Below are positions 1 to 8,995 of a stretch of DNA of 32,112 bases, in pieces. Source of the DNA: Deltaproteobacteria bacterium. Lineage in GTDB: Bacteria; Desulfobacterota; Desulfuromonadia; Desulfuromonadales; Geopsychrobacteraceae. The first letter of the stretch is position 1; every line of letters begins with the position of its first letter. A program made the position numbers and the translations under genes. The stretch is from NCBI GenBank assembly GCA_024280485.1, contig JAJRQB010000130.1, forward strand, positions 1 through 32,112. The letters are read 5' to 3'. The notes under the pieces are model-generated. The model did no database searches and was not told where the DNA came from. It saw nothing but the letters and a program-made list of their open reading frames with translations.

Positions 1-607
1 AGTCCAGATGACCGGGGCTTTTCTCATCGTAGTTACAACACTCACAGATGAAAAGATCACTCCCTTTCGCTAATTCAATCAAGTTGTTATTCCAACTGGT
101 ATCGCCAGAGTAGGCGATTGTCCGGCCTGCTATTTCGACTCGCAAAGCACTGGCCGCAGACTTTTGACTATGACTGACTGCAAAGGTTGCAATGGTAAAC
201 GGGTCATGTGTTGTGGTTTTTTGATAATTGAGAACATGATAATTGACACTGAAGGGGAAGGGGCCGTCGAGGGCACCTGGATAAAAGGTGTTACAGGCGG
301 TGATAATCCGCTTTTCAGTCCCTGGGGGGCCGAAGATATGTAGGGGTTTTTTCCGTTTGGTGATAAAGAGCGCATCAAGTAACAGAAACGGAATGCCGCC
401 AAAGTGATCGCCGTGCAGGTGAGAAATGGCAACAGCGTCGATCTGATTAGTATTCAGATTGCAACGCTGCAGGCCTGTAAGTAGTGTTGCGCCACAATCG
501 AGAAGCAGACCGCAGGTCTGCGACTCGATAAAAATTCCACTCTGCAGGCGACCGCCGCTTGAAAAAGCATCCCCGCTACCGATAAAAGTCAGGGTCAGTG
601 GCTTCAT
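1..607 (-). CDS. MBL-fold metallohydrolase (RNase Z-like), C-terminus off left edge
   Basis: Translating the minus strand from the ATG at 605-607 gives an open frame that is still open at the window edge (about 202 residues visible). The N-terminus MKPLTLTFIGSGDAF is the usual first strand of a metallo-beta-lactamase fold. The metal-binding motif HLHGDH is at residues 63-68, and a later SGDT segment probably supplies the bridging aspartate. This arrangement is shared by RNase Z/ElaC and the related phosphodiesterase and arylsulfatase groups. Only the fold and a di-zinc hydrolase activity can be supported; the substrate is unknown. The start lies 3 nt after the stop of the DsbA-like gene, so it is probably the last gene of an aroC-led operon. 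The Shine-Dalgarno is weak, which suggests translational coupling. Confidence 0.85.
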   Translation of the reverse strand, partial: MKPLTLTFIGSGDAFSSGGRLQSGIFIESQTCGLLLDCGATLLTGLQRCNLNTNQIDAVAISHLHGDHFGGIPFLLLDALFITKRKKPLHIFGPPGTEKRIITACNTFYPGALDGPFPFSVNYHVLNYQKTTTHDPFTIATFAVSHSQKSAASALRVEIAGRTIAYSGDTSWNNNLIELAKGSDLFICECCNYDEKSPGHLD

Positions 608-610
608 CTG

Positions 611-1465
611 TTATTGAGGATTAGCCTGCGGAGGTGTTACCTGGCGTAATTCATCCTCAATCAGACGGCTGAATCCAGCCATGCTGCGTTCTGGTAGTAA
701 TCTGCCATTGATGAAGATCGTTGGTGTGCCGCGCACTCCAATCGCTGTTCCTTCGCTAATGTCGCGTGAAAGCAACGCATTCAGCTGTGGATCGATCCGG
801 TCCTTCTTAAGTTGTTCCATATCAAGCCCGGTCTGGGCAGCAAGGTCATCTATTTTCTTCGGGTTGAGACTGTTGTAATTTTCAAACAGGAGATCGTGAA
901 CTTCCCAGAACTTGCCCTGTTGGTTCGCTGCAAGTGCAGTTAATGCCGCATTGCGTGCGTTGCGATGGCTGCTCAACGGGAAGTTCTTGAACACCATTTT
1001 GACGCTGCCCTGATATTTTTCTACCACCTGCTTCAGAAGAGGAACAGATTTGGCGCAGTAGGGGCATTCGAAATCATCGTAGATGGCAATAGTTACCGGC
1101 GCTGTCTCTTCGCCGAGGGTGGGGGAGTTGCTAATGTCGATCTGCTGTGAAATTTCGAGCATCGCGACCACCGCTTGTTTCTTGGCAGTTTTTTGTAACA
1201 GCAGGTGCTTAGGTCCTAAGGGAGTGATGTGATCGACATCCGGGTCGACGGCAACTTTTCCTTGCAATTCACCACCGAGGCTATAGATCAGAATTTGAGC
1301 GTCCTGAGTCAAGACATAGAGTCGTCGACCATCGTCAGTCGTGGCGATTTGTTTGGGGGTCTGGTCAAGTTGCAGGGTTTTAAGTTCCTGAAGTTTCACC
1401 ACGCCAGCGAAAGAAGGTGCGGCCCAGATAAGTAACGAGAGGAGAACCAGTGAGACTAGACGCAT
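611..1465 (-). CDS. DsbA-family thioredoxin-fold protein, secreted
   Basis: This is a 284-residue protein with a signal peptide (MRLVSLVLLSLLIWAAPSFA) and a C-terminal thioredoxin/DsbA-like domain from about residue 112. The active site is CPYC at C134 and C137, inside FECPYC. The segment GVRGTPTIFINGR carries the cis-proline loop. It probably acts in the cell envelope as a thiol-disulfide oxidoreductase or isomerase. Residues 25-105 are an extra N-terminal region with short beta-propeller-like strands that I cannot assign. I chose the ATG at 1463-1465 because GGAG lies 6 nt upstream; a longer in-frame TTG at 1475-1477 overlaps that ribosome-binding site. It follows aroC by 32 bp. A small inverted repeat (AATGTT/AACATT, 1477-1491) sits beside the ribosome-binding site. 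Confidence 0.88.
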   Translation of the reverse strand: MRLVSLVLLSLLIWAAPSFAGVVKLQELKTLQLDQTPKQIATTDDGRRLYVLTQDAQILIYSLGGELQGKVAVDPDVDHITPLGPKHLLLQKTAKKQAVVAMLEISQQIDISNSPTLGEETAPVTIAIYDDFECPYCAKSVPLLKQVVEKYQGSVKMVFKNFPLSSHRNARNAALTALAANQQGKFWEVHDLLFENYNSLNPKKIDDLAAQTGLDMEQLKKDRIDPQLNALLSRDISEGTAIGVRGTPTIFINGRLLPERSMAGFSRLIEDELRQVTPPQANPQ

Positions 1466-1497
1466 AATTAACTCCAAATGTTATGAACATTAATAGG

Positions 1498-2583
1498 TTA
1501 GAGGGGATGGCGCATCTTCTGGATCAAGGCCAGATCGGCAATGACGAGGGCTGCCATCGATTCGACAATCGGGACGGCACGTGGAACCACGCAGGGGTCA
1601 TGTCGTCCCCTGGCCTCCAGCGTTACTTTCTCTCCTTGATAATCGACAGTCTGCTGCGCCAGGCCAATGGTCGCTGGTGGTTTAAAGGCAACTCTGAAAT
1701 AGATATCTTCAGCGTTTGATATTCCGCCCTGGACTCCACCGTTATTGTTGGTCAAGGTGCCGAGACGGCCATTTTTGAAAGTGTATGGATCGTTGTGAAC
1801 AGAGCCACGCATTCTGGCGCCATCGAAGCCGGAGCCGATTTCAAATCCTTTGGTCGCGGGGATCGACAGCATGGCATGTGCCAACCTTGCCTCCAGACGA
1901 TCAAAAGCCGGTTCGCCAAGCCCGGCAGGGAGGTTGCGGCAGACACAGGTTAATACCCCACCAATTGAATCTTTATCCCCACGCGCTGCAAGGATCTGTT
2001 CGGACATCTGTTGAGCGGCGGACAGATCGGGACAGCGAACATCATTGGCATCGACTTGGTTGCGGGTTACGCTTGAAAGATCGACAGCCTTGGCATCAAC
2101 ATCTCCTACAGAACTGACCCAGGCGACAATTTCAATCCCGTATTCCTGGAGAAGAAACTTTTCAGCGATGGCACCTGCAGCAACACGGCCGATTGTTTCA
2201 CGTGCACTGGAGCGGCCACCACCGCTTGAGGCGTGAATCCCGTACTTTTGACGATAGGTCAGATCGGCATGCGAAGGGCGCGGAATCTGGACCATCGATC
2301 CATAATCCTGTGGGCGTTGATCCTTGTTGCGCACCAGCAGTCCAATGGGGGACCCGAGAGTCAGGCCATTTTCAACTCCCGAAAGAATTTCAACCTGATC
2401 GGCTTCATCGCGATCAGTCGACAGTTTACTTTGTCCGGGACGTCTTCGGTCCAGCTGAATTTGAATATCGCTGGGTTGAAGTTTCATCCGAGATGGGACA
2501 CCATCAACCACGACACCAACACCGGCGCAGTGGGATTCCCCAAAAGTGGAAATACGAAAAAGAGTACCTACGCTGCTCGACAT
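1498..2583 (-). CDS. aroC: Chorismate synthase
   Basis: This 361-residue protein catalyses the last step of the shikimate pathway, the FMNH2-dependent 1,4-elimination of phosphate from 5-enolpyruvylshikimate-3-phosphate to chorismate, in the cytoplasm. Family signatures are clear: [16 protein letters not shown] near residues 15-30, [17 protein letters not shown] at about 47-63, the RPSHAD segment, and [12 protein letters not shown] at about 119-130. The C-terminal [17 protein letters not shown] is the third signature. Length is normal. The start is the ATG at 2581-2583, with AGGAG about 12 nt upstream, slightly far. It is the first gene of a minus-strand unit with the DsbA-like and MBL genes. 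No confident promoter was seen, although a TATATT-like hexamer lies upstream. Confidence 0.97.
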   Translation of the reverse strand: MSSSVGTLFRISTFGESHCAGVGVVVDGVPSRMKLQPSDIQIQLDRRRPGQSKLSTDRDEADQVEILSGVENGLTLGSPIGLLVRNKDQRPQDYGSMVQIPRPSHADLTYRQKYGIHASSGGGRSSARETIGRVAAGAIAEKFLLQEYGIEIVAWVSSVGDVDAKAVDLSSVTRNQVDANDVRCPDLSAAQQMSEQILAARGDKDSIGGVLTCVCRNLPAGLGEPAFDRLEARLAHAMLSIPATKGFEIGSGFDGARMRGSVHNDPYTFKNGRLGTLTNNNGGVQGGISNAEDIYFRVAFKPPATIGLAQQTVDYQGEKVTLEARGRHDPCVVPRAVPIVESMAALVIADLALIQKMRHPL

Positions 2584-2730
2584 GTTGGGAACTGTCTCCT
2601 TGTTAAGGGTGTCGATTGAATGGAGAATATAACAGATTTACACACAGGGGTGTAGTTCTGTTAAGTTATCAAAAGAGCCGGCTCGAATTTTATCGGAAAT
2701 AAATATTTTTATCAGCGGTAAATATATTTC

Positions 2731-2760
2731 TTGACCATATTACTGTATACGAGGTATATC
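2731..2760 (+). promoter_or_regulatory. Candidate sigma-70 promoter of an orphan transcript
   Basis: TTGACC (2731-2736) and TATATC (2755-2760) are separated by 18 bp, a reasonable housekeeping promoter. The predicted start is near 2767. No convincing reading frame follows before the terminator at 2829-2866. The region from 2584 to 2730 is AT-rich and shows nothing else that I can assign. Confidence 0.4.
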
Positions 2761-2766
2761 GATGGG

Positions 2767-2866
2767 CGTGGATGCGACTTACAGTTCTATAAGCTTGATT
2801 TCTGTGACAGCTCCATTCATGTCTCTCCAATTTGCGCCCTGTTGCCCGACAGGGCGCAAATTTTTT
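2767..2866 (+). ncRNA. Candidate ~100-nt small RNA or leader RNA
   Basis: The segment lies between a promoter-like pair (2731-2760) and a strong intrinsic terminator (2829-2866), on the plus strand. The gene on its left (aroC) points away, so the terminator does not end any visible plus-strand coding sequence. The carbonic anhydrase has its own promoter just after it. The simplest reading is an independent small RNA of about 100 nt. Alternatively it is an attenuated leader of the carbonic anhydrase gene, transcribed from the distal promoter. I recognise no known RNA family. Confidence 0.35.
2829..2866 (+). terminator. Strong intrinsic terminator upstream of the carbonic anhydrase gene
   Basis: A perfect 13-bp stem (2829-2841 with 2850-2862, core TTTGCGCCCTG/CAGGGCGCAAA) with an 8-nt loop is followed by a run of six T (2861-2866). 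The T-run is only on the plus strand, so it works in the plus direction. Confidence 0.85.
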
Positions 2867-2874
2867 CTCTCCCC

Positions 2875-2883
2875 TGCTATAAT
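2875..2883 (+). promoter_or_regulatory. Extended -10 promoter of the carbonic anhydrase gene
   Basis: TGCTATAAT is a perfect extended -10 (TGn plus TATAAT at 2878-2883) with no good -35, as is typical for this class. The predicted start is near 2890, giving a leader of about 23 nt that contains GAGAGG (2901-2906) before the ATG at 2913. Confidence 0.65.
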
Positions 2884-2912
2884 TCGGTTGCGGTTATCGA
2901 GAGAGGCGACCT

Positions 2913-3560
2913 ATGAGTGATCTTCAGCACTTTATCGATGGGTTTCGAACTTTCCAGCAGCAACTTTATCGCGATAATGAACGTTTGGCGGCGAAGTTGG
3001 CCAAGGGGCAAAGCCCGAAAACGCTGGTGATTGCCTGCTCTGACTCACGTGTTGATCCGGCGTTGCTGACGGGGAGTTCCCCTGGCGATATTTTTACTGT
3101 GCGTAATGTTGCAAATCTGGTCCCTCCTTATGAATCAGATAACGCTTATCATGGCGTGAGTGCGGCGCTTGAATACGCGGTTTGCTACCTGAAGGTCAGG
3201 GATATTATTGTTCTTGGACATTCTGGCTGTGGCGGAATTTCTGGCCTGCTCAGTGCGGCAGATGGCGAGATGGTTGGAGAATTTGTCGGTCGGTGGGTCG
3301 ATATCGCGGCGGCGGCTCGTGAGCGTGCACTGGCCAGGGTCGGTTCTGACGATGAGCGTGAGCTGAGCTGCGTTTGTGAACAAGAAGCGATTTTGACATC
3401 GTTAAATAATTTACGAACATTCCCCTGGATTAAAAAACGTATTGTCGCTGGCAGTTTGCAACTTCATGGCTGGTATTTTGAAATCGAGACTGGTCAATTG
3501 CTCGGGTATAGTGCCGAAACTGAGAGCTATGAAGTTTTGGTCGAAGAATACTCATCTTAA
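2913..3560 (+). CDS. Beta-class carbonic anhydrase
   Basis: This 215-residue zinc enzyme interconverts CO2 and bicarbonate in the cytoplasm. All beta-class ligands are visible: C42 and D44 in CSDSR, then H103 and C106 in HSGCGG; R46 completes the Asp-Arg dyad. The length fits the bacterial Can/CynT size. The start ATG is preceded by GAGAGG at a spacing of 6 nt. It appears to be transcribed alone from the extended -10 promoter at 2875-2883. The 174 bp that follow, before the next gene, hold no clear terminator. Assignment between the Can and CynT subtypes is not possible from context, because no cyanase gene is nearby. Confidence 0.95.
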   Translation: MSDLQHFIDGFRTFQQQLYRDNERLAAKLAKGQSPKTLVIACSDSRVDPALLTGSSPGDIFTVRNVANLVPPYESDNAYHGVSAALEYAVCYLKVRDIIVLGHSGCGGISGLLSAADGEMVGEFVGRWVDIAAAARERALARVGSDDERELSCVCEQEAILTSLNNLRTFPWIKKRIVAGSLQLHGWYFEIETGQLLGYSAETESYEVLVEEYSS

Positions 3561-3734
3561 GGGTCTTTGCAAAAGGCTTCAGCAGTCTCTTTTTGGCCAA
3601 GTTTCTGACCGTTCAATTCCGATATGACTTCCCTGTTTCAATAACCTGTTAATGGATGTAATCTGTAGAGCGGTTTTTTTAGTCTGGAGAGAAATCTCTT
3701 CGGCTGTCATCATTCGAGACATAGGGAGGGATGA

Positions 3735-4541
3735 GTGCGGATTTTTCTTCTGGTACTGATTGTTTTTACACTTCAGACTGTGCCGGCAACGGCTCTTAAT
3801 CTGTCGGGAACCGGTGACAGTGAGATACTCCTGCAACGGCTGGCGACAGAATATCAGCGCCTTTATCCGGACCAACACGTAGAGGTGCCACCCAGCGTTG
3901 GTAGTAGCGGGGGGATTCGGATGCTGCTGCAGGGACGCACTGACCTGGCCCGCGTTGCCCGCCCCTTGCATGAAGAGGAGATTCAGCAAGGGTTGCGCTG
4001 GCACAAGTTTGCTTCGGTCCCGATCGTCTTTGTTGCTAATCTGCCGCAACGCTGCGTGACTGATCTCAACTCAAGCCAGATTCTTAAGATATATAACGGC
4101 AGCTATAGCCGCTGGTCGCAACTTGGGAATTGTCCTGATCAGAAGATCTATCTGGCGAAACGCGAGGAAGATGATTCCTCGAATCGTATCCTGTTCGATA
4201 AGATCAAAGGCTTGAGAGAATTAAAAAAACTGGCTGGTAAAACGATCTATACCACCCGCGAAGCTTTTGCAACGATTGCAGCACATCCCTACACTCTCGG
4301 TTATCTTCCCCTTTCTCAAGTCGTGAATTCCAATCTGGTCCAATTTTCCATTGATGGGGTAATGGCAACTTCAACGACGGTAACCAATGAGATGTATCGT
4401 TTACACCTGCCATTGGCTCTGGTCTGGAAAGAGCCTTTGCATACGGAGGCGCGGCGTTTTCTGCAGTTTCTGAACAGCCCTGAGGCGCAAAAGTTGATCG
4501 GTTCCTTTGGTGCTGTCCCAGTCTCAGGTCAGGATATTTGA
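3735..4541 (+). CDS. PstS-like periplasmic substrate-binding protein
   Basis: This 268-residue secreted protein has a signal peptide (MRIFLLVLIVFTLQTVPATA) followed by a type-II periplasmic-binding fold of the phosphate-binding (PBP_like_2) group. The early strand LNLSGTGDSEILLQRLATEY and the SVGSSGGIRMLLQGRTDLAR stretch match the PstS pattern, in which the Ser/Gly-rich loop contacts the oxyanion. The GTG start at 3735 has GGAGG five nt upstream; an ATG at 3731 is in another frame. No ABC permease or ATPase is nearby. Instead the stop overlaps the start of a sensor kinase, so it probably delivers a ligand signal to that kinase rather than feeding a transporter. The ligand could be phosphate or another oxyanion; this is not provable here. 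Confidence 0.85.
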   Translation: MRIFLLVLIVFTLQTVPATALNLSGTGDSEILLQRLATEYQRLYPDQHVEVPPSVGSSGGIRMLLQGRTDLARVARPLHEEEIQQGLRWHKFASVPIVFVANLPQRCVTDLNSSQILKIYNGSYSRWSQLGNCPDQKIYLAKREEDDSSNRILFDKIKGLRELKKLAGKTIYTTREAFATIAAHPYTLGYLPLSQVVNSNLVQFSIDGVMATSTTVTNEMYRLHLPLALVWKEPLHTEARRFLQFLNSPEAQKLIGSFGAVPVSGQDI

Positions 4542-7012
4542 TGTTTTCGTTGAACTTTCGTAACCGAATTCAACTGCTACAATTTTTAACCGTAGTCTTG
4601 ACCGCGGTGCTGCTTGGCGGTGGGAGCTACCTGTTGTTTGTCCCTGCTCTGGAGAAGATGCAGGATCGACATTTATCTCATCTGGCTAGCGAAGGTGCGA
4701 TGAGTATCTCCGCAACCTTACGCGAACGAGCCCTCCAGATGGAGGGACTCGACATGGAGTCTTTTCGCCACAGATACGGTGAGCTGCCGCTTGAAAAACA
4801 TTTCCTCGAATATTTTAAAGAATTCCCGGAAAATTTCCCGGTTGTCAGTATGCTCGACAAAGATGGCGATGAAATAGTCAGACTGATTAACGGTCGGTCG
4901 GCAGAGAATTATTTGAACCACCAGTACGATCCGGTGGTTCAAGAGGCGCGGCGTCATCCGAATCAAATGCATGTCGGAGTCAGGTTGCAAGATACTCAGG
5001 CTGGTCAACCAACGTTGCAATTGGCGTATAGCTATGTCAGTTATTTTGGTGACCAGTTTCTCGGAACCTTGTTGCTGTCACTCCCTATCGAACAATTTGA
5101 GAGGCAACTGATTGCTATCGCTCATAATGATGATGCTTCGTTGTCATTGCTCTCAGCTGAGGGCAAGCTTCTGACTTTTAATCGTCCCGAAATGGTCTTT
5201 CAGGACCTGCCTTTTTCTCCTGAGTCAAAACCGACGCGCCACCAGTTTTTTGATGATGATCTCGTAATAGCCTCAGGCTCTGTAGAGGACGGTGGTTTAC
5301 AGGTTTTGGCTACGGTTCCATGGGAAATATATCGGGCAGAGGTTCAACAAATGCGCGTCATGGCGGGGATAATTTTCCTGACCGTGACCTTTGTGGGCGC
5401 GCTTATTTCCTGGAAACTGACGTCGATTCTGACACGGAATATCGGTCAGCTGGTCGACTTTGCCGAGCGGGTAGGGCAGGGAGATTACCGTCACCAGCTG
5501 CCCCATGATACGAGTGAAGAATTTAATCAGCTTAACAATGCCTTCAACCGAATGGTCATGGATCTGGACAGTCACCGGCGGTCACGTGATTCTATGCAGA
5601 GAATTGTCGAAACCATTATCGATCCATTGATTGTCGTGGACAAGCAGGGTCTGATTGTCCAAATCAATAATGCAGCTCTCAATCTTTTGTCTTCTGATCC
5701 AGCAAAAGTTATCAATCGGCCCCTGTCTGATCTCTTTCCCGAGACACCTGTTGTCCTGCTGCGCGCTGAGTTTGCAGTTGGGCTTCTGACTGCCCATGTC
5801 GAAAACCTCGAAACGGTTATTCGTAACTCTCAAGGTCAAGATATACCTGTTCTATTTTCCAGTGCTCCTTGTGGGGGAGAGAGTGATGAATTCGGGGTGG
5901 TTTGCATTATAAAAGATGTAACTGAGCTGATGGCGGTGCGAGATTCGCGCGAAAAGGCCTTGATTTTGGCTGAAGATGCACGACGCAGGATCGACGTGTT
6001 GTTGCGTTCAGTTCCTGATGGTTTGATAGTGACAAATGCTCTGGGCCAGATCCAGATGATAAACACACCAGCTGAAAAGTTGTTGGGAGATTCTTTCGAA
6101 AAAACAGTGCGCGACGTCGCTGTCCAGTTGCAGCAAGAATCAGGCGTAAGAAATCGTGAGATCGATATTTCGCTCGCGGGAAATGGTAACGGTGATTTCA
6201 GGGTGATACAGGCCCATGCTTCTGAGATTCATGACACTAAAGGGTTGGTTAGTGGGCTGGTGATGCTGTTGCGCGATGTCTCGCGTGAAAGAAGCATGGA
6301 TCAGATGAAGAACGAATTTATTTCGACGGCGGCTCACGAACTGCGCACGCCATTGACATCGATTCTTGGATACAGTGAACTGATGCTTGATCCGGCAAAT
6401 GAGGAACGCTTCAGTGCAGAAGAACAGCGGGATTTTATGCAGGAAATATTGAGCCGCGCAGAAACTTTGGCGCGGATTATCGATGATCTGTTGAGCATCA
6501 GTCGTATTGAGTCCGGACAGCCGCTCTCCCTTGAAATTTCACCAGCCGATATTTCGATTGTTATCGAAAGGGTTGTTCAGCAGTTTAAGCTGACCTCTAA
6601 AACTCACAATTATGAGCTTACGCTTCCAAGGGAAGGAATGCTGGTCCATGTCGATTCTGGCAGGTTGCAGCAGGTGTTGGAAAATTTGTTGAGTAACGCC
6701 GTGAAATATTCGGACGAAGATAGTCTGATTAGTATCGCTGCTGAAGTGGGAAGTGACAGCTATCGGATCATTATTGAAGATCAGGGCATTGGGATGCTTC
6801 CTGAGCAGCAGGCCAGGATTTTTGAAAAATTTTATCGGGCAGACTATAGCAATACGAAATCTAGTGGTCTTGGAATCGGGATGAGTATCGTGAAGCAAAT
6901 TCTTGACGGGCACGGAGGAAACATTAATATTATCAGTACATTAGGTGAAGGAACCCGTATTGAACTCAGCCTGCCATTGCCTGCTGGTCAAGTCCCCCAG
7001 TTCCACAATTAA
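4541..7012 (+). CDS. Membrane sensor histidine kinase (periplasmic sensor-HAMP-PAS-PAS-HisKA-HATPase)
   Basis: This is an 823-residue kinase. The first membrane segment is at about 13-35, followed by a ~240-residue periplasmic sensor region, a second segment at about 273-295, a HAMP linker (about 296-348), and two PAS domains (about 352-460 and 484-585). The HisKA domain has phospho-acceptor H599 in AAHELRTPLTSILGY. The ATPase domain has the N-box NLLSNAVKYS (near 715), DQGIGM, FEKFYRAD and GLGIGMSIVK. The architecture is PhoR/ResE-like. The ATG at 4541 overlaps the TGA of the binding-protein gene (TGATG), indicating coupled translation. An alternative TTG one codon earlier is less likely. 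There is no response regulator on either side, so the partner must be elsewhere. Confidence 0.93.
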   Translation: MFSLNFRNRIQLLQFLTVVLTAVLLGGGSYLLFVPALEKMQDRHLSHLASEGAMSISATLRERALQMEGLDMESFRHRYGELPLEKHFLEYFKEFPENFPVVSMLDKDGDEIVRLINGRSAENYLNHQYDPVVQEARRHPNQMHVGVRLQDTQAGQPTLQLAYSYVSYFGDQFLGTLLLSLPIEQFERQLIAIAHNDDASLSLLSAEGKLLTFNRPEMVFQDLPFSPESKPTRHQFFDDDLVIASGSVEDGGLQVLATVPWEIYRAEVQQMRVMAGIIFLTVTFVGALISWKLTSILTRNIGQLVDFAERVGQGDYRHQLPHDTSEEFNQLNNAFNRMVMDLDSHRRSRDSMQRIVETIIDPLIVVDKQGLIVQINNAALNLLSSDPAKVINRPLSDLFPETPVVLLRAEFAVGLLTAHVENLETVIRNSQGQDIPVLFSSAPCGGESDEFGVVCIIKDVTELMAVRDSREKALILAEDARRRIDVLLRSVPDGLIVTNALGQIQMINTPAEKLLGDSFEKTVRDVAVQLQQESGVRNREIDISLAGNGNGDFRVIQAHASEIHDTKGLVSGLVMLLRDVSRERSMDQMKNEFISTAAHELRTPLTSILGYSELMLDPANEERFSAEEQRDFMQEILSRAETLARIIDDLLSISRIESGQPLSLEISPADISIVIERVVQQFKLTSKTHNYELTLPREGMLVHVDSGRLQQVLENLLSNAVKYSDEDSLISIAAEVGSDSYRIIIEDQGIGMLPEQQARIFEKFYRADYSNTKSSGLGIGMSIVKQILDGHGGNINIISTLGEGTRIELSLPLPAGQVPQFHN

Positions 7013-7049
7013 TCCTTCAATTTGATCTCGTCTGTAGAGAGAGGCGGCT

Positions 7050-8963
7050 CTAGTTTATTTGAACGATTCTGCCATTTTTAATTTGCAGTTGAAAGAGGAC
7101 TTTGTCTGCATCGCCGGTAAAGTCAAAGCTGGTGGCGCCGGTGACTCCGGGATAGTCTTGTAACTCGGCGACGGCTTTGCGCATGCTCGCTCGATCGGTT
7201 ACGCCGGGATTGCTTAGTTGGGCAAAGAGGATATTGGCAGAATCGAATGCTTGCGCTTCGAGAATCGATGGCTCTTCGCCATAGGTCTCTATATAGAGAT
7301 CAATAAATTCTTTGACGAACGGGTAGGGGCTGTCCAGGAAGAAGCCATCAACAAAAACTGCGCCTTCAACGTAACGGCCAGCCAGACGGAGAAGGTCTGG
7401 TGAGTTCCAGCCGTTAATCCCTAGTAAAGGCAGATCTTGAACGCCGTAGAAGGCAAGTTGCGGTGCGATCAGGCCGATACGATCAGCATAGTCGGGGAGG
7501 AAGAGGGCGTCGAAAGTTGTTGATGGATACTCGGGATGATCCGGGATAAAAAGGTCATCAAGTCGTTCTTCTTCACTCTTTTGGCGATAATCGACCTTTT
7601 CGCGTTCAGCAGGTTTTCCCATCAGATGTTGAATCTGGGCGCGAAAGTCGTTGGCATCTTCTGGGTAACTTTGTTCATCGATGACCAGCCCGCCTAACTT
7701 CAGAACCTCTTCAGAAAAGAGTTCTGCCATTTCGCGGCCGAGACGGTTGTCGGGTGCCAGAACGCCGAAGGAATGCAGGCCTTTTTGCAAAATCGCATAA
7801 CGCGCCAGAGCTCGCACTTGAAGCCTTGTCGTTAAAGAATTGCGAAAGATGTAAGGTCCGATCTGGGGTATGGATGCACGTTGGGAGAGTGCTAGTAGTG
7901 GTGTTTCATTCTGTTGAGCACTAACTGAGGCCGCGATCGCTGCTGCCCCGGTCAGCGGCCCTAGAATAGCCATCACGCGCTCTTCGTTCGAGAGTGCGGC
8001 AGCTTCTTCGCGGGCTTTAGCCGGGTCACCTTCAGTGTCGCGATAGATAACCCGTAAAAGAGAGTTGTCAGAATTATTCAACTTCAAAGCGAGATCGATC
8101 CCACGTTTCACCAGAGTGCCGAAAGCTTCGTAACGGCCGCTCATCGGCAACAATACTCCGATGGCATCACGCTGTAACCAACTCCCTTGACTGAAACGGT
8201 CCATTAATTGTGCTGTTTCATCGCGCCAAGGGAAAGATATTTGGCTGGAGAGGATCTGCTGCAAATACTGAAGTGCTTTTTGCTGATCACTTTCAATCAG
8301 AGCCCTACGTGCAAGTTGTAGGCGCGCATCCTGACCGATTGGGCCACTGTCGAACAGGAAACTCGCTTCACTCAGCAGCTCAGTATCAGTTTTTTCTTCC
8401 AGAATATAGTGGGCACGTTGTAATAATTTTTGACGATTGTTTGAGGCCCCGAGAGCTCGATGGTAAAAGTACAGGGCTCTTAGTGGGTCATCAACTCGCT
8501 CATAGGCGAGAGCCATCCCCTCAAACAGATACTGCTGGTCAGCAGGGGCAAAGGTCTGGTTCGCGACCTTTTGTAGCTGTGTGAGACCCGCACTGTTTTC
8601 TCCTGCCATGATCAGGCTGTAGCCGATCAGCAAGTGGACTTCCGTTGTACGTTCTGTTTCGGCAATCCGGTCTAGATAGAGCAGAGCATCAGCGAAGCGG
8701 TTCTGTGACAGAAAAATCCGACCGAGGAAGGTGTACGCTTTAGGGGTCAGGGATGAATCGTGATGCCGCAGGACAAAACTGCGAAAGCGCGATAAGGCCA
8801 GTGATTGATCACCGGTTCTGTACGCCGATTCCGCCGCCGCAAAAGTCTCTTCAGCCGCCGCGCGTTGACCTGCTGCTTGTCCCGTGGTGGCAAAAGAGAA
8901 CACAGGCACGCAGGTGATTGCGAGCAAAACAAGAACAATAATCCGAATCAGAGAAACTTTCAT
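7050..8963 (-). CDS. LpoA/LppC-like protein: TPR region plus type-I periplasmic binding domain
   Basis: This 637-residue exported protein starts with a hydrophobic signal (MKVSLIRIIVLVLLAITCVPVFS). Residues about 35-250 are helical TPR-like repeats; YRTGDQSLALSRFRSFV is one example. From about residue 265 a Leu/Ile/Val-binding type fold begins with AIGVLLPMSGRYEAFG and continues with AILGPLTGAAA and later RAGRYVEGAVFVDGFF-like segments. This combination is that of penicillin-binding-protein activators (LpoA/LppC) and of related delta-proteobacterial proteins. There is no lipobox cysteine at the usual place, so lipidation is uncertain. The gene starts 32 bp after dnaJ and probably belongs to the heat-shock operon by read-through. 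The 37-bp gap to the convergent kinase gene shows no terminator. Its role in peptidoglycan synthesis is an inference. Confidence 0.8.
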   Translation of the reverse strand: MKVSLIRIIVLVLLAITCVPVFSFATTGQAAGQRAAAEETFAAAESAYRTGDQSLALSRFRSFVLRHHDSSLTPKAYTFLGRIFLSQNRFADALLYLDRIAETERTTEVHLLIGYSLIMAGENSAGLTQLQKVANQTFAPADQQYLFEGMALAYERVDDPLRALYFYHRALGASNNRQKLLQRAHYILEEKTDTELLSEASFLFDSGPIGQDARLQLARRALIESDQQKALQYLQQILSSQISFPWRDETAQLMDRFSQGSWLQRDAIGVLLPMSGRYEAFGTLVKRGIDLALKLNNSDNSLLRVIYRDTEGDPAKAREEAAALSNEERVMAILGPLTGAAAIAASVSAQQNETPLLALSQRASIPQIGPYIFRNSLTTRLQVRALARYAILQKGLHSFGVLAPDNRLGREMAELFSEEVLKLGGLVIDEQSYPEDANDFRAQIQHLMGKPAEREKVDYRQKSEEERLDDLFIPDHPEYPSTTFDALFLPDYADRIGLIAPQLAFYGVQDLPLLGINGWNSPDLLRLAGRYVEGAVFVDGFFLDSPYPFVKEFIDLYIETYGEEPSILEAQAFDSANILFAQLSNPGVTDRASMRKAVAELQDYPGVTGATSFDFTGDADKVLFQLQIKNGRIVQIN

Positions 8964-8995
8964 ACCGAGATCCGTTGGTAGGGTGTTACGGCATC

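Noticed and set aside
2731-2916. Short plus-strand reading frame before the carbonic anhydrase gene
   Set aside because: It starts with TTG, has no ribosome-binding site and runs straight through the terminator stem.
3704-3710. CTGTCAT as a Pho-box half site before the PstS-like gene
   Set aside because: Only one half-site matches; the second 7-mer at the correct 11-bp period does not.
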